A stretch of 64,000 nt of DNA from Torreya grandis (GCA_037957365.1 JARHVA010000638.1:1043001-1107000), one strand, 5' to 3'; numbered from the stretch's first letter, positions 11,778-24,604 are shown. The notes: a model not told the origin generated them from the sequence alone. Numbers and translations: made by a program.

Positions 11778-14700
11778 TCAAGCATAGTACCTCTTGAGAT
11801 AAATAATATTCATTGGCTCTAGAAGTTTGTCACCATCTTATTTGGCAAGCATGTATGCTTCTAATCCATAATTTGTAGTGATGATGAAAGGCCCTATCTA
11901 GTTTGGTTTGAATTTCCCTTTATGTTTCTTCTTAGTCATGGTATTCTTTTGGTTTTATTTAAGAACAAGATCACCAATTTCAAATGTTTTATACTTAACA
12001 CGTTGATTATAGTGGCCTTTGAGTTGGTTCTGATATGCTTGAAGATTATTGAGTGCAGTTATGCATTTTTTATCAAGTAGATCCAGCTCTTACATGTGAG
12101 TTACTCAATAGTCATGATCATCTAGGACATGCTTGAAAGATATGCATAGTGAAGGCAATTCAACCTCAATGGGAAGGATGGATTCAATACCATAAACAAG
12201 TGAGTATGGAATGGATCCTATGGGGGAACGATGATTGGTATAGTATGCCCAAAGGGTAGGGAATATATGGAGGTGCCGATCACAACTAGCATCATTGATA
12301 ATATTTTTGAGAATGTTGATAATGGTTTTGTTGGATGCCTCAGCTTGGTCATTACCTTGAGGGTAATATGCTGTAAAAAAATGTTGGGTGATGTTGTATT
12401 CACTACATAACTGGTCTACATTTTTATTCTTGAATGATCTTCCATTATCAAATATAATGTCAAAGGGGATACCATAGCGGTAGATGAGATGGTTGAAGAT
12501 GAATTTAGAAATTTGCTTTCTAGTCATGTAAGTGAGAGGTATAGCTTCAACCTACTCAGTGAAATATTTGGTGGTGGTAAGGATATGTTTATGGCCATCA
12601 AATGAAGTGGGGTTAATCTTCTCAATGAGGTCAAGTCCCCATGTAGAAAGTGGCCATGGTGTCAACATCAATTTCAAATTTTTTGGTGGGGCATGAATCA
12701 TATTAGCATGTCATTGACATTTGTCACATTTCTTTACATATGCAGTGGCATCTACATCCATTATGAGCTAATAATAACCAGTATGCAAGAGAATTTTGGA
12801 TAGGACTACCCTGTTAGAATGGGCTCCACATACTCCTTTATGAACTTCTCTTAACACTAGCATACACTCTACCGAATTTAAACAACGAAGTAGAGTTCCA
12901 TCAAAACTATGATGATAAAGAGTGGATCCAAGTAAATTATAATGAGTGGAATGATGAATAAAGAATTTGGTTTATTTTTGAGATAGGTTATGTGGTAGAA
13001 TTTGGTCATGAAGGTAGTTGTAAAGGTTTGGGTACCAGATAGAATTAGGACAAACAATATCACAAATCATGGCAATGATTGAAGGTTCATGAGCTGGGGC
13101 TAACAAATTATTGATGAGAAATGGATACTCTCTATCTTTATCTATTTGTTGAATCAAAGAGCCAATAGTAGCCATGGCATATGTAGTTCTATTACTAGCC
13201 CTTAGTATATGCTCAAACTGAATGTTGGTAATTTATCTTTTAAGAGTGTCAACCATGGCTTTATATGGAACCAACTTGTCATCTTTAGTATGAAAATGAT
13301 ATGTGACCTGATTGATGATTAACTTAGAATCACCATAAACTTGAAGATGAGATATATTCTAATGCACTACTTGTCAAAGTCCTGTAATAAGTGTTTCATA
13401 CTCGACCATGTTGTTTGTATAAATAAAGTTGATTCTGAATGATTTAGGGATTAGATCCCCCTATGGTGTAATAAACAATAGGCCTACCCTCAATCCTTAC
13501 ACAGTGAATGAACCATCAAAATAAAGCCTACAAGTTTTATCCTCAAGGGGTGTGTCCATGATCGTCATGATGGATTCATCAAGAAATTGAAACATGAGTG
13601 GTTGGGTGTCTATGAGAGGTGTTTCAGCAAGTTGATCTACAATAACTTGTCATTTAATTGCCTTCTGATTGACATACTCTATGTCAAACTCACTGAGAAT
13701 CATGATCCATTTAGCCATTTTACCTTGCAAATCCATTTTAGATAGTAGATAATTGAGTGGATCTACTTTTGAAATGACCATAGTTTTATTTTTCAACATG
13801 TAATGACGTAGTTTTTGAGCTATAAAAATTATGGCTAGACAAGCTTTTTCAATAGGTGCATAGTTATGTTCATATGTAACCAAGGTAAAAATTAGGTAGT
13901 ATACAACATGCTCCTTTCCTTTGTTATCATGTTGAGCCAAAACTACCCCCAAAGCATGGTCGGTAGTTGATAAGTATAATAAGAATGACTTCCCTGGCAT
14001 AAGAGGTAATAAAACAAGCAGATTGACAAAATAATCTTTGAGCTATTGAAAAGTTATTTGGCAGTGATCATCCCAGTGGAATGCAACTCTTTTCTTTAAA
14101 AGGTGTGTAAATTGATGGAACTTATTTTCTAATTAAGAGATGAAATGTCAGATTGACTAGATCTTACTCTGTAAACTATGGAGTTGTTTTAAATTGGTTG
14201 GTGGTAGCATCTCAGTTATAGCATAGACTTTAGTTGGATTGACTTCAATACCTCTACAAGACATGATGAAGCTAATTAATTTGCCTAAGGTTACACCAAA
14301 CACACATTTATTTAGATTTAGTCTAACTTTTTACTCTCATAGTCTTTCAAATATCTTATGCAACACTATTAGATGGTCAGCCCTAGTTTTGGATTTTCCT
14401 AATATGTCATCGACATAGTCTTCAATAATGTCATGCATCTTATCATGGAATATGATAGTCATGGCCCTTTTATATGTAGCTCCAGCATTCTTAAGGCCAA
14501 ATGGCATTACCTAATAACAAAATGTTCTCTATGGAGTGGTGAATGCTATTTTATGTTGATCTTCTAGTGTTATTCTGATTTGATTATATCCTGAAAAGAC
14601 ATCCATGAGTGAAAGCATTTCATAACCTATCATGGAGTCGACAATCATGTAGATATTAGGTAAGGGAAAGTCATCTTTAGGACAAGCTTTGTTGATGTCT

Positions 14701-15095
14701 CAATAATCAGTAAAAATTTTGATCCTTTCAAGATTTTTACTAACAAGTACAACATTAGAGATCCATTCAGATTAGTCAATGGATTGGATACATCTTGCTT
14801 CTAAGAGTTTTTCCAACTCTTTCTTTACCAGTACAATAATGTGAGGATGCATCTTATGTATCTTTTATTTTACTTATTTAGCATCAAGATTAACCACAAG
14901 GTGGTGTAGAAATAAGGTGGGGTCTAAACCTGGCATGTCAAAATAGGCCCATGCAAAAATATCCACAAACTCTCTCAACAGAGCTGTAAAGATGTCACAT
15001 TCCTCCTCAATGAGAGATGCTCCTAATTTTATCCATTTTAGGTCTGATGGAGTCTTGATATTTACCTCCTTTGTATCTTTGACTAAAAGGGTCAA
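11778..15095 (-). pseudogene. Element B pol: RT, RNase H, second RNase H, integrase (broken)
   Basis: Domains read on the minus strand from high to low coordinate. The pre-RT motif FAWAYFDMPGLDP is at about 14895-14945. The RT palm has FSGYNQI, then FGLKNAGATY (about 14470-14500) and active site YVDD (14407-14418). The first RNase H (13650-14000) has TDHALGVVL and a YAPIEKACLAI segment. The second, archaeal-type RNase H has LYFDGS (about 13511-13530) and TNNMVEYETL (about 13393-13417). Integrase has an HKGVCGAH...CDKC zinc site (about 12715-12860) and a D,D,E core with GLDLIEKI (about 12621-12640), FDNGRS (about 12440) and AEASNK (about 12330-12345). The tail ends LKRYYA and stop. No chromodomain follows. 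Dual RNase H marks the Tat lineage. Several in-frame stops make it inactive; some sit where this family usually has Gln or Trp. Confidence 0.92.
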
Positions 15096-15099
15096 ACCA

Positions 15100-17132
15100 T
15101 CTTCTAAGATAATAGGTAGTGACTTGAACTATTGGACTATGTGAGGGTCTTCTGTTAGGACTTGCTCTTCAACTTCTCCTAGGCATGATGAATCTGAATC
15201 CCCTAATGGGAGATCTGGCCATGTAACAAAAATAGTCAAAAATTCTTAGAGAATTTGATCAAATACTTGTTTTTTCTCAAAACTAAACTCAGATCTGCAA
15301 TTAAATTCATCGTTGTTGGTCTCCTGGTCTAAATTCAAAGAAGAATGAACACCCACGTCTAATGGTGCCTGAAATAGGTTTTTACTACTTGACTGGCCTT
15401 TATCTTTACTTTTTCCCTAGTCAAAAAGCACCTCAAAGAGGTTGACTTTGGGACCTCAATGTTTTACTTCTTTTTTTTTGGCTAAGGGTGTTCACTCGCT
15501 CTCCAAAATAGGCTACAAGATCCAATGTGATTGAGAATCCTGATTTGTGATTTCCCAACAAAACATTGTCTCTAAGGCCTAGGAAATCATAGAATGCCTC
15601 ATCATTCTAGAACTCATCAATCGATAGACTAGATTTTTGTTGGTCCCAATCTATCAGTTAGGGATAACATAATGGCAATGGATTACAATGAATAGCTTGG
15701 GTAAGGGTAAAAATGGCATTGTTATCAAATAGGTTGGTTTCAGCTAGGTTATCAAAGGTAAGGCTATGATCAGACTCTACTTTGTTATCGGCATCATCAT
15801 CACTAATCACTGGTGATGAATTTTGAATAAGATATGTGGGGTCACCCCCAGGTGGCTTAAATCTAAGTCCATAAGGTCTTTTATACATAGTCATGGAAAT
15901 TGGCTCGATGGTTCCTTATTGATTTGGTCTGAGGCCTCTTCCTTCATAATTGTGATGCTCCATGATCTTATTAGGAATAGGATACTTTGCATTTTTATAA
16001 CAATCAGCTTGGTCATCATTGTATAACCATGATTCATCCCCTTCAAGAGGGTCAGGTCTTAGGCTATATATTGGTACAAATGTGACATGTCTCTTATCTT
16101 TATTCTTTTATTGCCAATGTATATGTGGGATGACCTTAGGTCACCCAAAGGTTTTCAAATTTTGAGGAAGATTGGCAATATGAAATGTATCATGGGTCAC
16201 ATATTCTCCAAGTCCATTATCTGAAATAGTGAAATGATTAGAAGCTTCAGGAGGTGGCATGTGGGAAAGGGAATCTAGGATATTAGGATCTATACAATTA
16301 TCTAATGAAGGATCAATAAGTATAGCCTTTATTTTATCCTACTTGGAACTTGGATTCATGCCATACTAATAATTATCACTTTGAAACTCAGCCTCAAGAT
16401 GCTTATAGTGTTCATATGGGTATAAATCTCCCAAAATATTCACCTCCATCCCTGGGTGGGAAAACTTGATACATTGGTGTAGTGTTGATGGGACTGCATG
16501 AATCTCATGTAACCAAGGCCTACCTAGAGGTATGTTGTATGATAACTCAAGATCTAGCACATTTCAAAGTGTATCATGGGTTAAAGGCCCAATGATAACT
16601 GTCAAACTAATAGTGCCCTATGATTCTCTTTCCTGATTATCATAAGCTTTGATAGTTATTGTTTCTAGTTGGAGATCTGTCATTGTGTACCCAAGTAGCT
16701 TGATGAGTTTTAGAGACACTATGTTGAAGCTAGATCCATTATCTATAAGGACATGTTTCACTTTATGCCATCTAATACAAACTTTAATGTATAATGGGTT
16801 ATTATGGAGCGGCCCAAGAAAAGACATATCGCTTTGGTTGAATGTGACTTGTTGGGTTGGAGCTAGGTGTTCAACCAAAGCTTGAAAGTTATTAGCGGAT
16901 ATGTCACTAGCAATAGTGATTGGGTCAAAAACTCATTCAAGATGTTCTTATGGACTATTGACATCCATAGAAAATCTAAGATAGAAATTTGTGTTGGTGT
17001 CTTTTGTAATTGTTCCACAATATCAAACTTCTTATCTTGGTTAGTAGTGAATGGTTTATTCTGAGGCTGAATGGTTGGTTGGATGATAGGAAAAATGGTG
17101 GATGGTTGTGGACTTGGGATAGTAATCTTCAA
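15100..17132 (-). pseudogene. Element B protease and linker (broken)
   Basis: An aspartic protease of retropepsin type. The catalytic motif VLIDNGSSFNIVS (about 16725-16755) replaces the more familiar DTGA form, as is usual in Tat elements. It is followed by the conserved YNIPLGRPWLHEIHAVPST segment (about 16475-16535). Upstream, 16863-17132 has an Asp-Ile-Val-Glu-Gln-Leu helix-like stretch matching elements A and C. Downstream, a 1.2-kb acidic linker (to about 15100) runs to RT. I see no G-patch motif in it, unlike element A. A stop between the protease motifs and others downstream break the frame. The protease would release Gag and Pol products from the polyprotein inside the particle. Confidence 0.85.
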
Positions 17133-17449
17133 CCTCTAAGCTATGATTGCACATTCAGGATTAAATAGTAGACCATTATTGCTAACCGATGTTGAAAATG
17201 GTGTGGGACCAAATAGGACAAGTCTTGATTATCGATGCACTTGTATGTGGTCACGTGGCAAGGACAAGTTGTCATTATAAGATCCAAAAGGGGAAGTCCT
17301 AGTTTGCTAGTTTTCCTATATGCACTCCTAGGTTAAAGAAGGATTATCCATGTGATTTGGTTGAATATTATTATTTATTAATGATCTAGGCTAATTAGTC
17401 TTCAATCTAGGATTAATGGAGATGATATTAACACTACCCCCTGTAATAT

Positions 17450-20233
17450 GACCTACAACCCTATTATAGTCATGTGCAACTGCATGGTTGGTTTGTTGGT
17501 TGTTACCGTTCTGACCTTGGTTTTGTCCATTATTCTGTCATTGTGGGTTTTGTTGTTGATTGTGTTGATTCTACTAGTTTGGCCTTTGATTTTGATACTG
17601 TTGATTCTACTATTACATTGGCCATTATTGTTGTTGTTGATTATTCTACTGATATTGATTGTTATGTTAGGGAAAGGGGTTTTGATAGATTCTAAGAGTT
17701 TGATTAGAAGTGGAAGCACCATTATCCAATTTTATCTCCCCATTCTCCAACATATTCTCGATTAAATTCTTGATTTGGACACATCTTCGTAGATTATGCC
17801 TATTAACCCGATGATAGTCATAAAATTCATTTTCACAATAGCAATCAGGACAAGGAATGCCTTGCAGATAATGTTTTGGTATGGGCCAACTAATCAGATT
17901 AGTGGTAGCAAAATTGTAAAATATAGACTCAATAGGTTTTCCTAAAGACACAACATGCAGGGATAGTTCTTCTAGGAGGAGGGCTTTGTAATGATACAGG
18001 TTGTTGTATTTGTTGTACAGGTCTTGGTTGTTGTGCTTGTGGCATTAGTTGGAGAGGTTGTTGGGTAGGAGTAAGCTGAAAAGGTGGTGCAGATGATGTT
18101 TGTACCATTTGCACATGACGGGATTCAGTTACTCCATTTCCCACAACATTCTTATTATGGTTGAATTACTTCAGTCTTTCATGGTTATTGGCCTATGCCA
18201 GTTGTGATGCTTATGCTTAGATGGGATCTTGGTCATTTCCCTAATTAGTACCTTGATTTTGATTAGTTGAATTAAGCTTGATGACTCCTTTATTGATGAG
18301 TACCCTCTCAATCAACAAACATTTATCAATGATCTCCCTGAACGTATGTGCACATTGTAGTTCCAAGTGATAAGCTGTCTCACTATACAATTTTTTGGTA
18401 AACACAATGGCTAATTATTTATCTAGTAACCTATGAGTGAAATAGCTTGCAAGGGCTCTCCATTACTATAAATAACTTTCAAAACTCTCCCTAATTGTTT
18501 GCTTTTCTTGTGTCAGTTCTACTAATGAAAGCTCATGCTCGAGATTATAGGAAAAGTGGTACACAAACCTATCAAAAAGATCATCAAAATTTGTTACTAA
18601 ATTCTTAGGAAAATTCAAAAACCACTCTAAGGCTTGTCTAGCCAAACCCCTTGGAAACAACAACAAAAGGTACATGTCACTATATGCCACTAGTTGACAT
18701 GTGACAAAGAATTCTGTCAAATGAGCCTTAGGATCACCTTTCCCTTTGTATTTATCAAATTTCAATGGTTCATATCCTAGAGGAAATGGTATCTGTAAAT
18801 ACTCCATGTTAAATGGATAAGAACATACATCATCCAATTTGAGTTTTTTGGTCTATTTCCCAACCTGAATGGTAGCAATTACATCCTTCATCTGTTATAA
18901 TTCTTGGGAGAGGAAACTAGAAGGTATATTGGTTTAAGGGAGAATGTTAGTTTGGGTAGATGGTTGGGAAGTCACAAGTGGGACACTTTGACCAAGGTAT
19001 GATGGAGATACCTATTGGGATATATTGGCTTGGTTGGGGAATGGACCAAGAATACGCATATGTGGATTGGGATGTACTTGAAATTGCACATTTGGATGTG
19101 CAATATTCTAGTTTGGGTTGGCAATAAAGATTTGACCTAGGGGATTTTGTGGTTAGGATGGAGGGATATAATTATACTATACCTACTATGATTGAAAGGG
19201 GACATACTACTAACTAATCGAACCTTGTTATTGAGTGGGAATTTGTGGACTAAGACCCTGTCTCTGGATCTATGGCACATTTTGAACCAATGGTTGTCTA
19301 GTAGGTACCTAAGAAACATGAGGACCTCCTTATTACATGAATCCCTATGAGGAAGTGAAATTAGGTTGTATATTTGACATCTGTCATTGACTAATATTTA
19401 TACATTGTTGACTAGTCATTGCTTGGTTTTGGATTGGCATATTAGTCTATGACTGAAAAGGTATGTTCATCATTACCTGGTGGAGTGGAATATTTGTTGC
19501 CTCTGATTGAGGTGGTAATGTATTCATCCTTTGTTGCATCAGTACACTAGAGTGTGTATGTTGTTCTAGAATACTAATCGCTACCTATTGAGGGGGAGTA
19601 ATATTTGCCACATTCTATCGTTGAGGTGTGATATTGGCCATTGTTTGATTACCTAACCCTGTAGGTTACACACTTGAGGAAGTAGCTGGTTGAGGCTGGG
19701 GTGTAAAAACTCCTATTCCTTGGTATGATGATCTGCTCATTGGATTATCTATAGGCACACGTTGTTGGCTAATTATTTATGCATTAGTACCATTTTGATC
19801 AAGATTTGACATTGTTTGCACATTGTTCACTACATTTGGCTCACTATTTAGTGTAGAAGCCAAAGACACTTCTTCAATAATGGGAATATGCATCAAGTTA
19901 TTTATTAAATTAGTTTGTATAAAAGGGTTAGAATTTGGATTCTCTTGTCTAGTTAACTCTATCATCACTCCTGTTAAATGAACTAAGTCAACGAGAGGCT
20001 TACTTACCATGTTCATCAAATTGAAATCATGTGCTAGATTCAGATATGTTTGATATGTTTTTTGCATTTGGTTAAAGTGGTCTTTCATGAAATTTTTGCT
20101 TCAATCAGATATATTAGGATCTTGGTACGTTGTTTGGATTAGAGCCATAGGATTGCTAGAAGAAGCTTGTTGATCATAAATGATATTGTGGGGTACTCTT
20201 ACTATGAGTGTAGGAATACATGTTAGGATCCAT
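17450..20233 (-). pseudogene. Element B gag (broken)
   Basis: The start ATG at 20231-20233 opens MDPNMYSYTHSKS, in the right place before gag, though stops follow within 25 codons. The N-terminal third is Gln/Pro/Asn-rich (19777-20088 is the longest open piece). The retrotransposon gag domain is clear at 18466-18837: KYKGKGDPKAHLTEF, then LFPRGLARQALEWF and FDDLFDRF. A Gln/Pro-rich linker (17929-18144) leads to a zinc-knuckle-like segment, CPDCYCE...YHRVNRHN..RCVQIKNLIENML (about 17735-17870). In related elements it has the form YCxxHxxxGHxTxxCxxL; here the Gly before His is Arg. An Asn-rich, low-complexity tract follows. Gag forms the particle and binds RNA. Stops and frame changes make this copy inactive. 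Confidence 0.88.
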
Positions 20234-22890
20234 AGTCAATGCTTTGCGACAAAAGGTCAAAGCTTTTTTCAAACTCTAAAAAGGATAGAATATAAAACAA
20301 ATGATGCCTTCAACTTGGTCTAGATTTGTCAAAAAGATTGACAGGTTTATGCAAAGTTTTGTGAGGAAATAATCTAGAGTGAAGTATCTAACGTTTCATT
20401 GTTCACACAAAGATAAGCAAGCAAATGGACCAAAAAATCAAAATGCCAAACTCTAAGGTCGAAGTGTTTCAAATCAGTTTAATCTAGGAATTTAAAAGTT
20501 GTTAGGTCTTTTGGCCAAATGTGATGTCAAAAGCTAGGCTCAAACAAGGTATGTGCTATGACTCTGGGCCAAATGATGTCAAAAGATAGACTTTGAAAAT
20601 AGATGAAAGTTTTAATCTAACAAATTTGAAACACTTCTAACAAACACAAGGCATTTGATTCTTGGACATTAACTTGGTCAACTAGGTATAAGGTATGAAA
20701 TAAAAGGAACTTTAACTATAGTTTATTTTCTCACAAAAAATGGTATAAAACTAGGTTCTTCTGGACAAACAAGCTAGACAAAGGTGAACAGTATAACTGT
20801 GTTTTAGACAAGGATCAAAAGTACACTTAGATTAGTCTAAAAATGTAGGAACAAATTTGGAATTCTATGTAAGAGGGTCCATGAAATAATATTTTAAATG
20901 TTTTAGGTATTGTAACAGTGCTATACTACCCAAAAAGGTGTGATAAAAAGGTTTGCTTCAAAAAAATTCTAAGGCAAAGATGTTTTCTTACAATTTTGGC
21001 ATCATAACAATACCTTTCTTGGCTCAAAATGTTGTGGTGTATAGACTTAAAGTGCAAGTTTTTAGCACAAAATGGCTTAAGTTTATCAAATGATGATAAT
21101 GATTATGAGTCTTAAACGACCTTCAACCTAAATTAGAAATTAAACTTAAGTTCCCTCAAGTTTAGTGCAAATGGTGAACCCACTCAACACATCAACCCTA
21201 TGAACTTGTAAAGGTTTAATTTCAAATTTAAATTATAAGTGAAGGAATTAAACAACTTGGGTAAAGGTCTAGACTCAATTGGGCAGCATAACTGTGCCAA
21301 AGTGGATGATATGAATCTTAAGCTTTTGATGAACTTTGAACAAGGCAAATGGATGATCTCACATGGGTAGCATAACGCCTCTTTGTTCAAAGGAAAATTT
21401 GGACTATGTGTTTGGTTTGGATTGTTTGTTTACACCAAGTTTTTGACTCCACATAAGACTTTAAACTAGGACAAGACCAACTAATTAACTATTCTTATAT
21501 CCTAAACTGACAAGGTTGCTTGGTATTATGGGAATCCGTTAATATACATCATTTTAGAAGATTTTAAGTGTTCATCCAAAAATAAATGCACATTATATAG
21601 TAGGGTTTTTATACCCCCCCCCCTTCTTTACAATGGCATTATTGTGACATGGACCTTGAGGTGCACCTTACTCCAAAAATAATTTTGCGGCACATGGGGA
21701 TTTATCTAAGATCTAACAAGTTTTCTAATGATCTAGGGGAATCTATTGCATAATGACTTTCACGCCAAACAATGCAAAAGAAAAGCATGGATTTTGGGTT
21801 TGTATCGCTTGGCTTGTTACAAAAAGGTTTAGTCCTTTTTACAACCACTACATCCTATTGTTTGCTTAGTGTAGTGCGATGTCCAAAGTGTCACTACGTA
21901 CTATGTGCAACTCCAAAGGAGCCAATGAAGTCAATGTTGGGAGGTGAAACCCTGGGTCAAATCTTCCCTAAAGAACTTGCGGGAGGTGATGAAGTCCCCC
22001 TCGCAAGCCAAGATGCATAAAAATAAAGAAATCATGAAAGTAGAAAGACTTTCGGGTCATTTTCAAGGTCACCCAAACTTTGATGAGTTCTTGAGGAGTG
22101 TTTTAGATGACTTTCTTTCTAAGCCTTGGACTAAGTTATTTACAATAGGAATGGCACTTTTGATTCCAAGGGTTCCCTAAAGGGGACAAATGGAAGATCA
22201 TACATGCAATATTCCTCTCTTTTCCAAACAAAATCTAACTAAACAACTATTGCAAACAAAAAAATTGACAAATGTGCTCAATTTTATACCCAAATAAAAA
22301 GTTTGGTGGTGTTCATTTGACCCCTTGGTCTTAGTTGTAAACTCTAAAAAAACATTCACCAAAAACACCTAAAAATTCTTTGTTAAACACCAAAACAAAG
22401 TTCCTAATCAATTTTTAAACATGCAAAGATGATTTAAACATGTTTTAAGTAAATATCCCACTTGGTCCTGCAGCAAAATTGTTAGCATGTCCTTTAGCTT
22501 TGAAACCCTTTTGAGTTTGAAATAATAAACTTTGGAAAAGTAGCTCTCAGGTCTGTGTTTTTGGAAAAAACATAGTGACCGATGTCGGTTATTACCATTG
22601 ACATCATTTACAACCAACCTTGATCTAACTTATGTCATTTTTGTTGACCGACATTGGTTAAGCTAGGTAATTGATGTTAGTATTTCTATTGACGTCGGTT
22701 ACTGTGTAAAAATTATGACAACCAAAAATGGCAAAATGAAGTTAAAAAATCAATTTGTAAGAGTTTTAAGAGCTCAAATAAATTTTTTAAAGTTACAAAA
22801 GGATCTCCTTCATGTGTAGGATGCATCTTGTCCCACCAGGCATGCCGTTATGTAATCTATGAATTTGACTCAAGAGACGATGGCTAGTAT
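20234..22890 (-). other. Element B leader between primer site and gag
   Basis: A 2.7-kb transcribed leader without a convincing reading frame on either strand. Some Tat elements carry an extra ORF here; I see none. It contains a C11-type homopolymer (about 21614-21624) and several GCATAAC-containing short motifs (about 21005, 21286, 21371). A cluster of degenerate ACCGACGTCGGT-like palindromes lies at 22577-22700. Confidence 0.65.
22577..22700. repeat. Degenerate ACCGACGTCGGT-type palindrome cluster in element B leader
   Basis: Clear copies are GACCGATGTCGGTT at 22577-22590, GACCGACATTGGTT at 22646-22659 and TGACGTCGGTT at 22690-22700. Weaker ones read TTGACATCATT near 22598 and TTGATGTTAGT near 22670. 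Differences from ACCGACGTCGGT are mostly C-to-T or G-to-A, as expected from decay of methylated CpG. The same motif forms a fresh array in the solo LTR at 43602-43718. Confidence 0.7.
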
Positions 22891-22903
22891 GGTGTTAGTT
22901 CCA
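22891..22903 (-). other. Putative primer-binding site of element B
   Basis: The minus strand reads TGGAACTAACACC, three bases (TTT) after the LTR end CA. The leading TGG pairs with tRNA CCA ends, and the 3-base spacer matches the arrangement in A and C. I cannot name the tRNA. Confidence 0.5.
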
Positions 22904-22906
22904 AAA

Positions 22907-24053
22907 TGAAAACAAAATGAAATAAACACACTAATAGCATAACATATCTAGGCCTAGACACTAGGGAGAGCTTAGATAACAAAAGCAAATGACAAACACA
23001 ACTAAAAATCAAGGGATCAAATACAAAAATTCCTTCACTTTCTTTGGATGCTTCAAATGCCTTTGTAGTAGTGGCTTGCTCGGCGTGTGCTCATGAAGTC
23101 CTTAGCAATGGAAGCTTGGCTACCTCCATCTCTCCTTGGCACCTTGTCTTGTGGCTTGGCTTGGCTTGGCTTGGAATCAATTTGGCATGGTAACACTAGT
23201 TGCATGAAGATTTTGGAACCAATCTTGCATTATAACTTTGCATAAATTAAGCTTAGAAATGATGTTGTGGCCTCCTATTTATAGATTTTTGGATTTGATC
23301 AAAATCAACCTCAACTGTCCATCTCAAGATTGAGATGTGTGGTTGAGGATTAATTCAATTTTTGGAATTAAGTTTGTAATTATTCTCATAATGATATTGG
23401 AAGAAGGGGAAATTAAGAGGCATGGAGGGCATCATGGAAGGCATTGATGAGGCATGGAGGGCATGAATCTTGATATCTATGGCATGTATGGCCTAGGGAT
23501 GCCTTCCCAAGAAATGAGGTCACTTGATGATGTATATATTTAATATTCATTTCCAAAACAAATTATTCAATAAGTTTCCATGGAATTCTTAATTAGGCCT
23601 TGATTTGGGTTAATTAGCTCTTAAGCATGATTAAGTACTTTGTGCACAAATTACCCAAACTAACCAAAATGACTTGTTATTGGTCCTAAATTTTATTGGA
23701 TTGGAATTGGAAGTCCACATCAGATGTGTTAGATGTGTGTTCCCATTTAGTATGTTTCCAACAATAAATAACAAAGGCACGAGTCTTGTGTAAAATATTT
23801 GATAGGAAAGAGTAGTTCAGAACACGTGGGTGCAAAATTGGCATTTTGACTTGAAATGATTTGTTTAAATTTAGCTAGCCCATAAATTGCATTTCCCCAT
23901 TTAGGGATACCCTGGCCAAAATCGGCACTTGAATATGTCATTTTCACATCATTTAGCATGTTTTAGTGTTTTTAGGCTAAATTGTGCATTTTGGGTGGAA
24001 ATTGGTCAAAACCCTGATTGGAGGTTATCGGTGGCCAGTTTTAGGTGTCTACA
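22907..24053 (-). repeat. Element B 5' LTR
   Basis: Direct repeat of 8475-9620. On the plus strand it starts TGAAAACAAAATG and ends TGTCTACA, giving the canonical TG...CA ends. It lies upstream of leader and gag on the minus strand and so is the promoter copy. Confidence 0.92.
23275..23285 (-). promoter_or_regulatory. TATA box in element B 5' LTR
   Basis: Minus strand CTATAAATAGG, identical to the copy in the other LTR. It probably set the start of the genomic transcript when the element was active. Confidence 0.72.
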
Positions 24054-24199
24054 ATTATATATTTGATATAAGGTGTAGTAGGAATCATGTTAGATCCATC
24101 AATTTGGACATCATCTTGTGAAAATTAATTCTTCCCAAAATACGCATGAACATTTATGGAATGAGAAAACCTATTCTTATGATAGAAGGGAGGGAGATC

Positions 24200-24306
24200 C
24201 TCATATGCTCCTAGTTATTCTAATAAAGACTCATCATCAGAAAAATATCATATGCTCCTTGATATTTTAATAAAGACTTGTCATCAGAAAAATCATCTAA
24301 TGTTAA
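24200..24306. repeat. Tandem duplication of about 53 bp
   Basis: The stretch from CATATGCTCCTAGTTATTC to CATCAGAAAAAT is followed at once by a second copy (CATATGCTCCTTGATATTT...) with few differences. It lies in A's pol linker. Confidence 0.7.
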
Positions 24307-24550
24307 AATTTTTGATGATAAAAAATCATTGATAAGCTTTGTATATACAACTAATAATGTGGATACCAGAATAAATTTTAGCAATAAATATTTGTTAATT
24401 CATGAATATTCCAATTTTTGAATTTTGGTTTTGATAATTTTTTAGGGTCGGCAGATGGGACTGGATAACCTAAATTTTAGGGATATAAATTAGTTTTGTG
24501 GTCATCTTACCAACTATTTATAGTATTATCTTAGAATACAATTTAATTCA

Positions 24551-24554
<4 letters not shown>

Positions 24555-24600
<46 letters not shown>
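24555..24600. repeat. (AT)n microsatellite
   Basis: About 23 uninterrupted AT units inside the remains of element A, between the G-patch remnant and the junction with element B. Confidence 0.95.

Positions 24601-24604
<4 letters not shown>

Larger units (their letters stand above)
8475..24053 (-). mobile_element. Element B: Tat-lineage Ty3/gypsy retrotransposon nested in A
   Basis: About 15.6 kb. LTRs of about 1147 bp (8475-9620, 22907-24053) are roughly 92% identical by eye, with a short indel in a GGCTT run. The right LTR ends TGTCTACA, i.e. minus-strand TGTAGACACC, typical of plant Ty3/gypsy; the left copy is mutated to TCTATA. The order on the minus strand is 5' LTR, primer site, 2.7-kb leader, gag, protease, RT, RNase H, second RNase H, integrase, 2.2-kb 3' noncoding region, polypurine tract, 3' LTR. 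The insertion splits element A's pol. No clean target-site duplication was found. The bases CCAAAA precede the LTR both at the outer left edge and at the internal primer-site edge. Confidence 0.92.

Noticed and set aside
17448..17765. Hydrophobic plus-strand open frame of 105 codons
   Set aside because: It is the antisense of the Asn-rich part of element B gag; its Leu/Val-rich look comes from reading AAT/AAC repeats backward.
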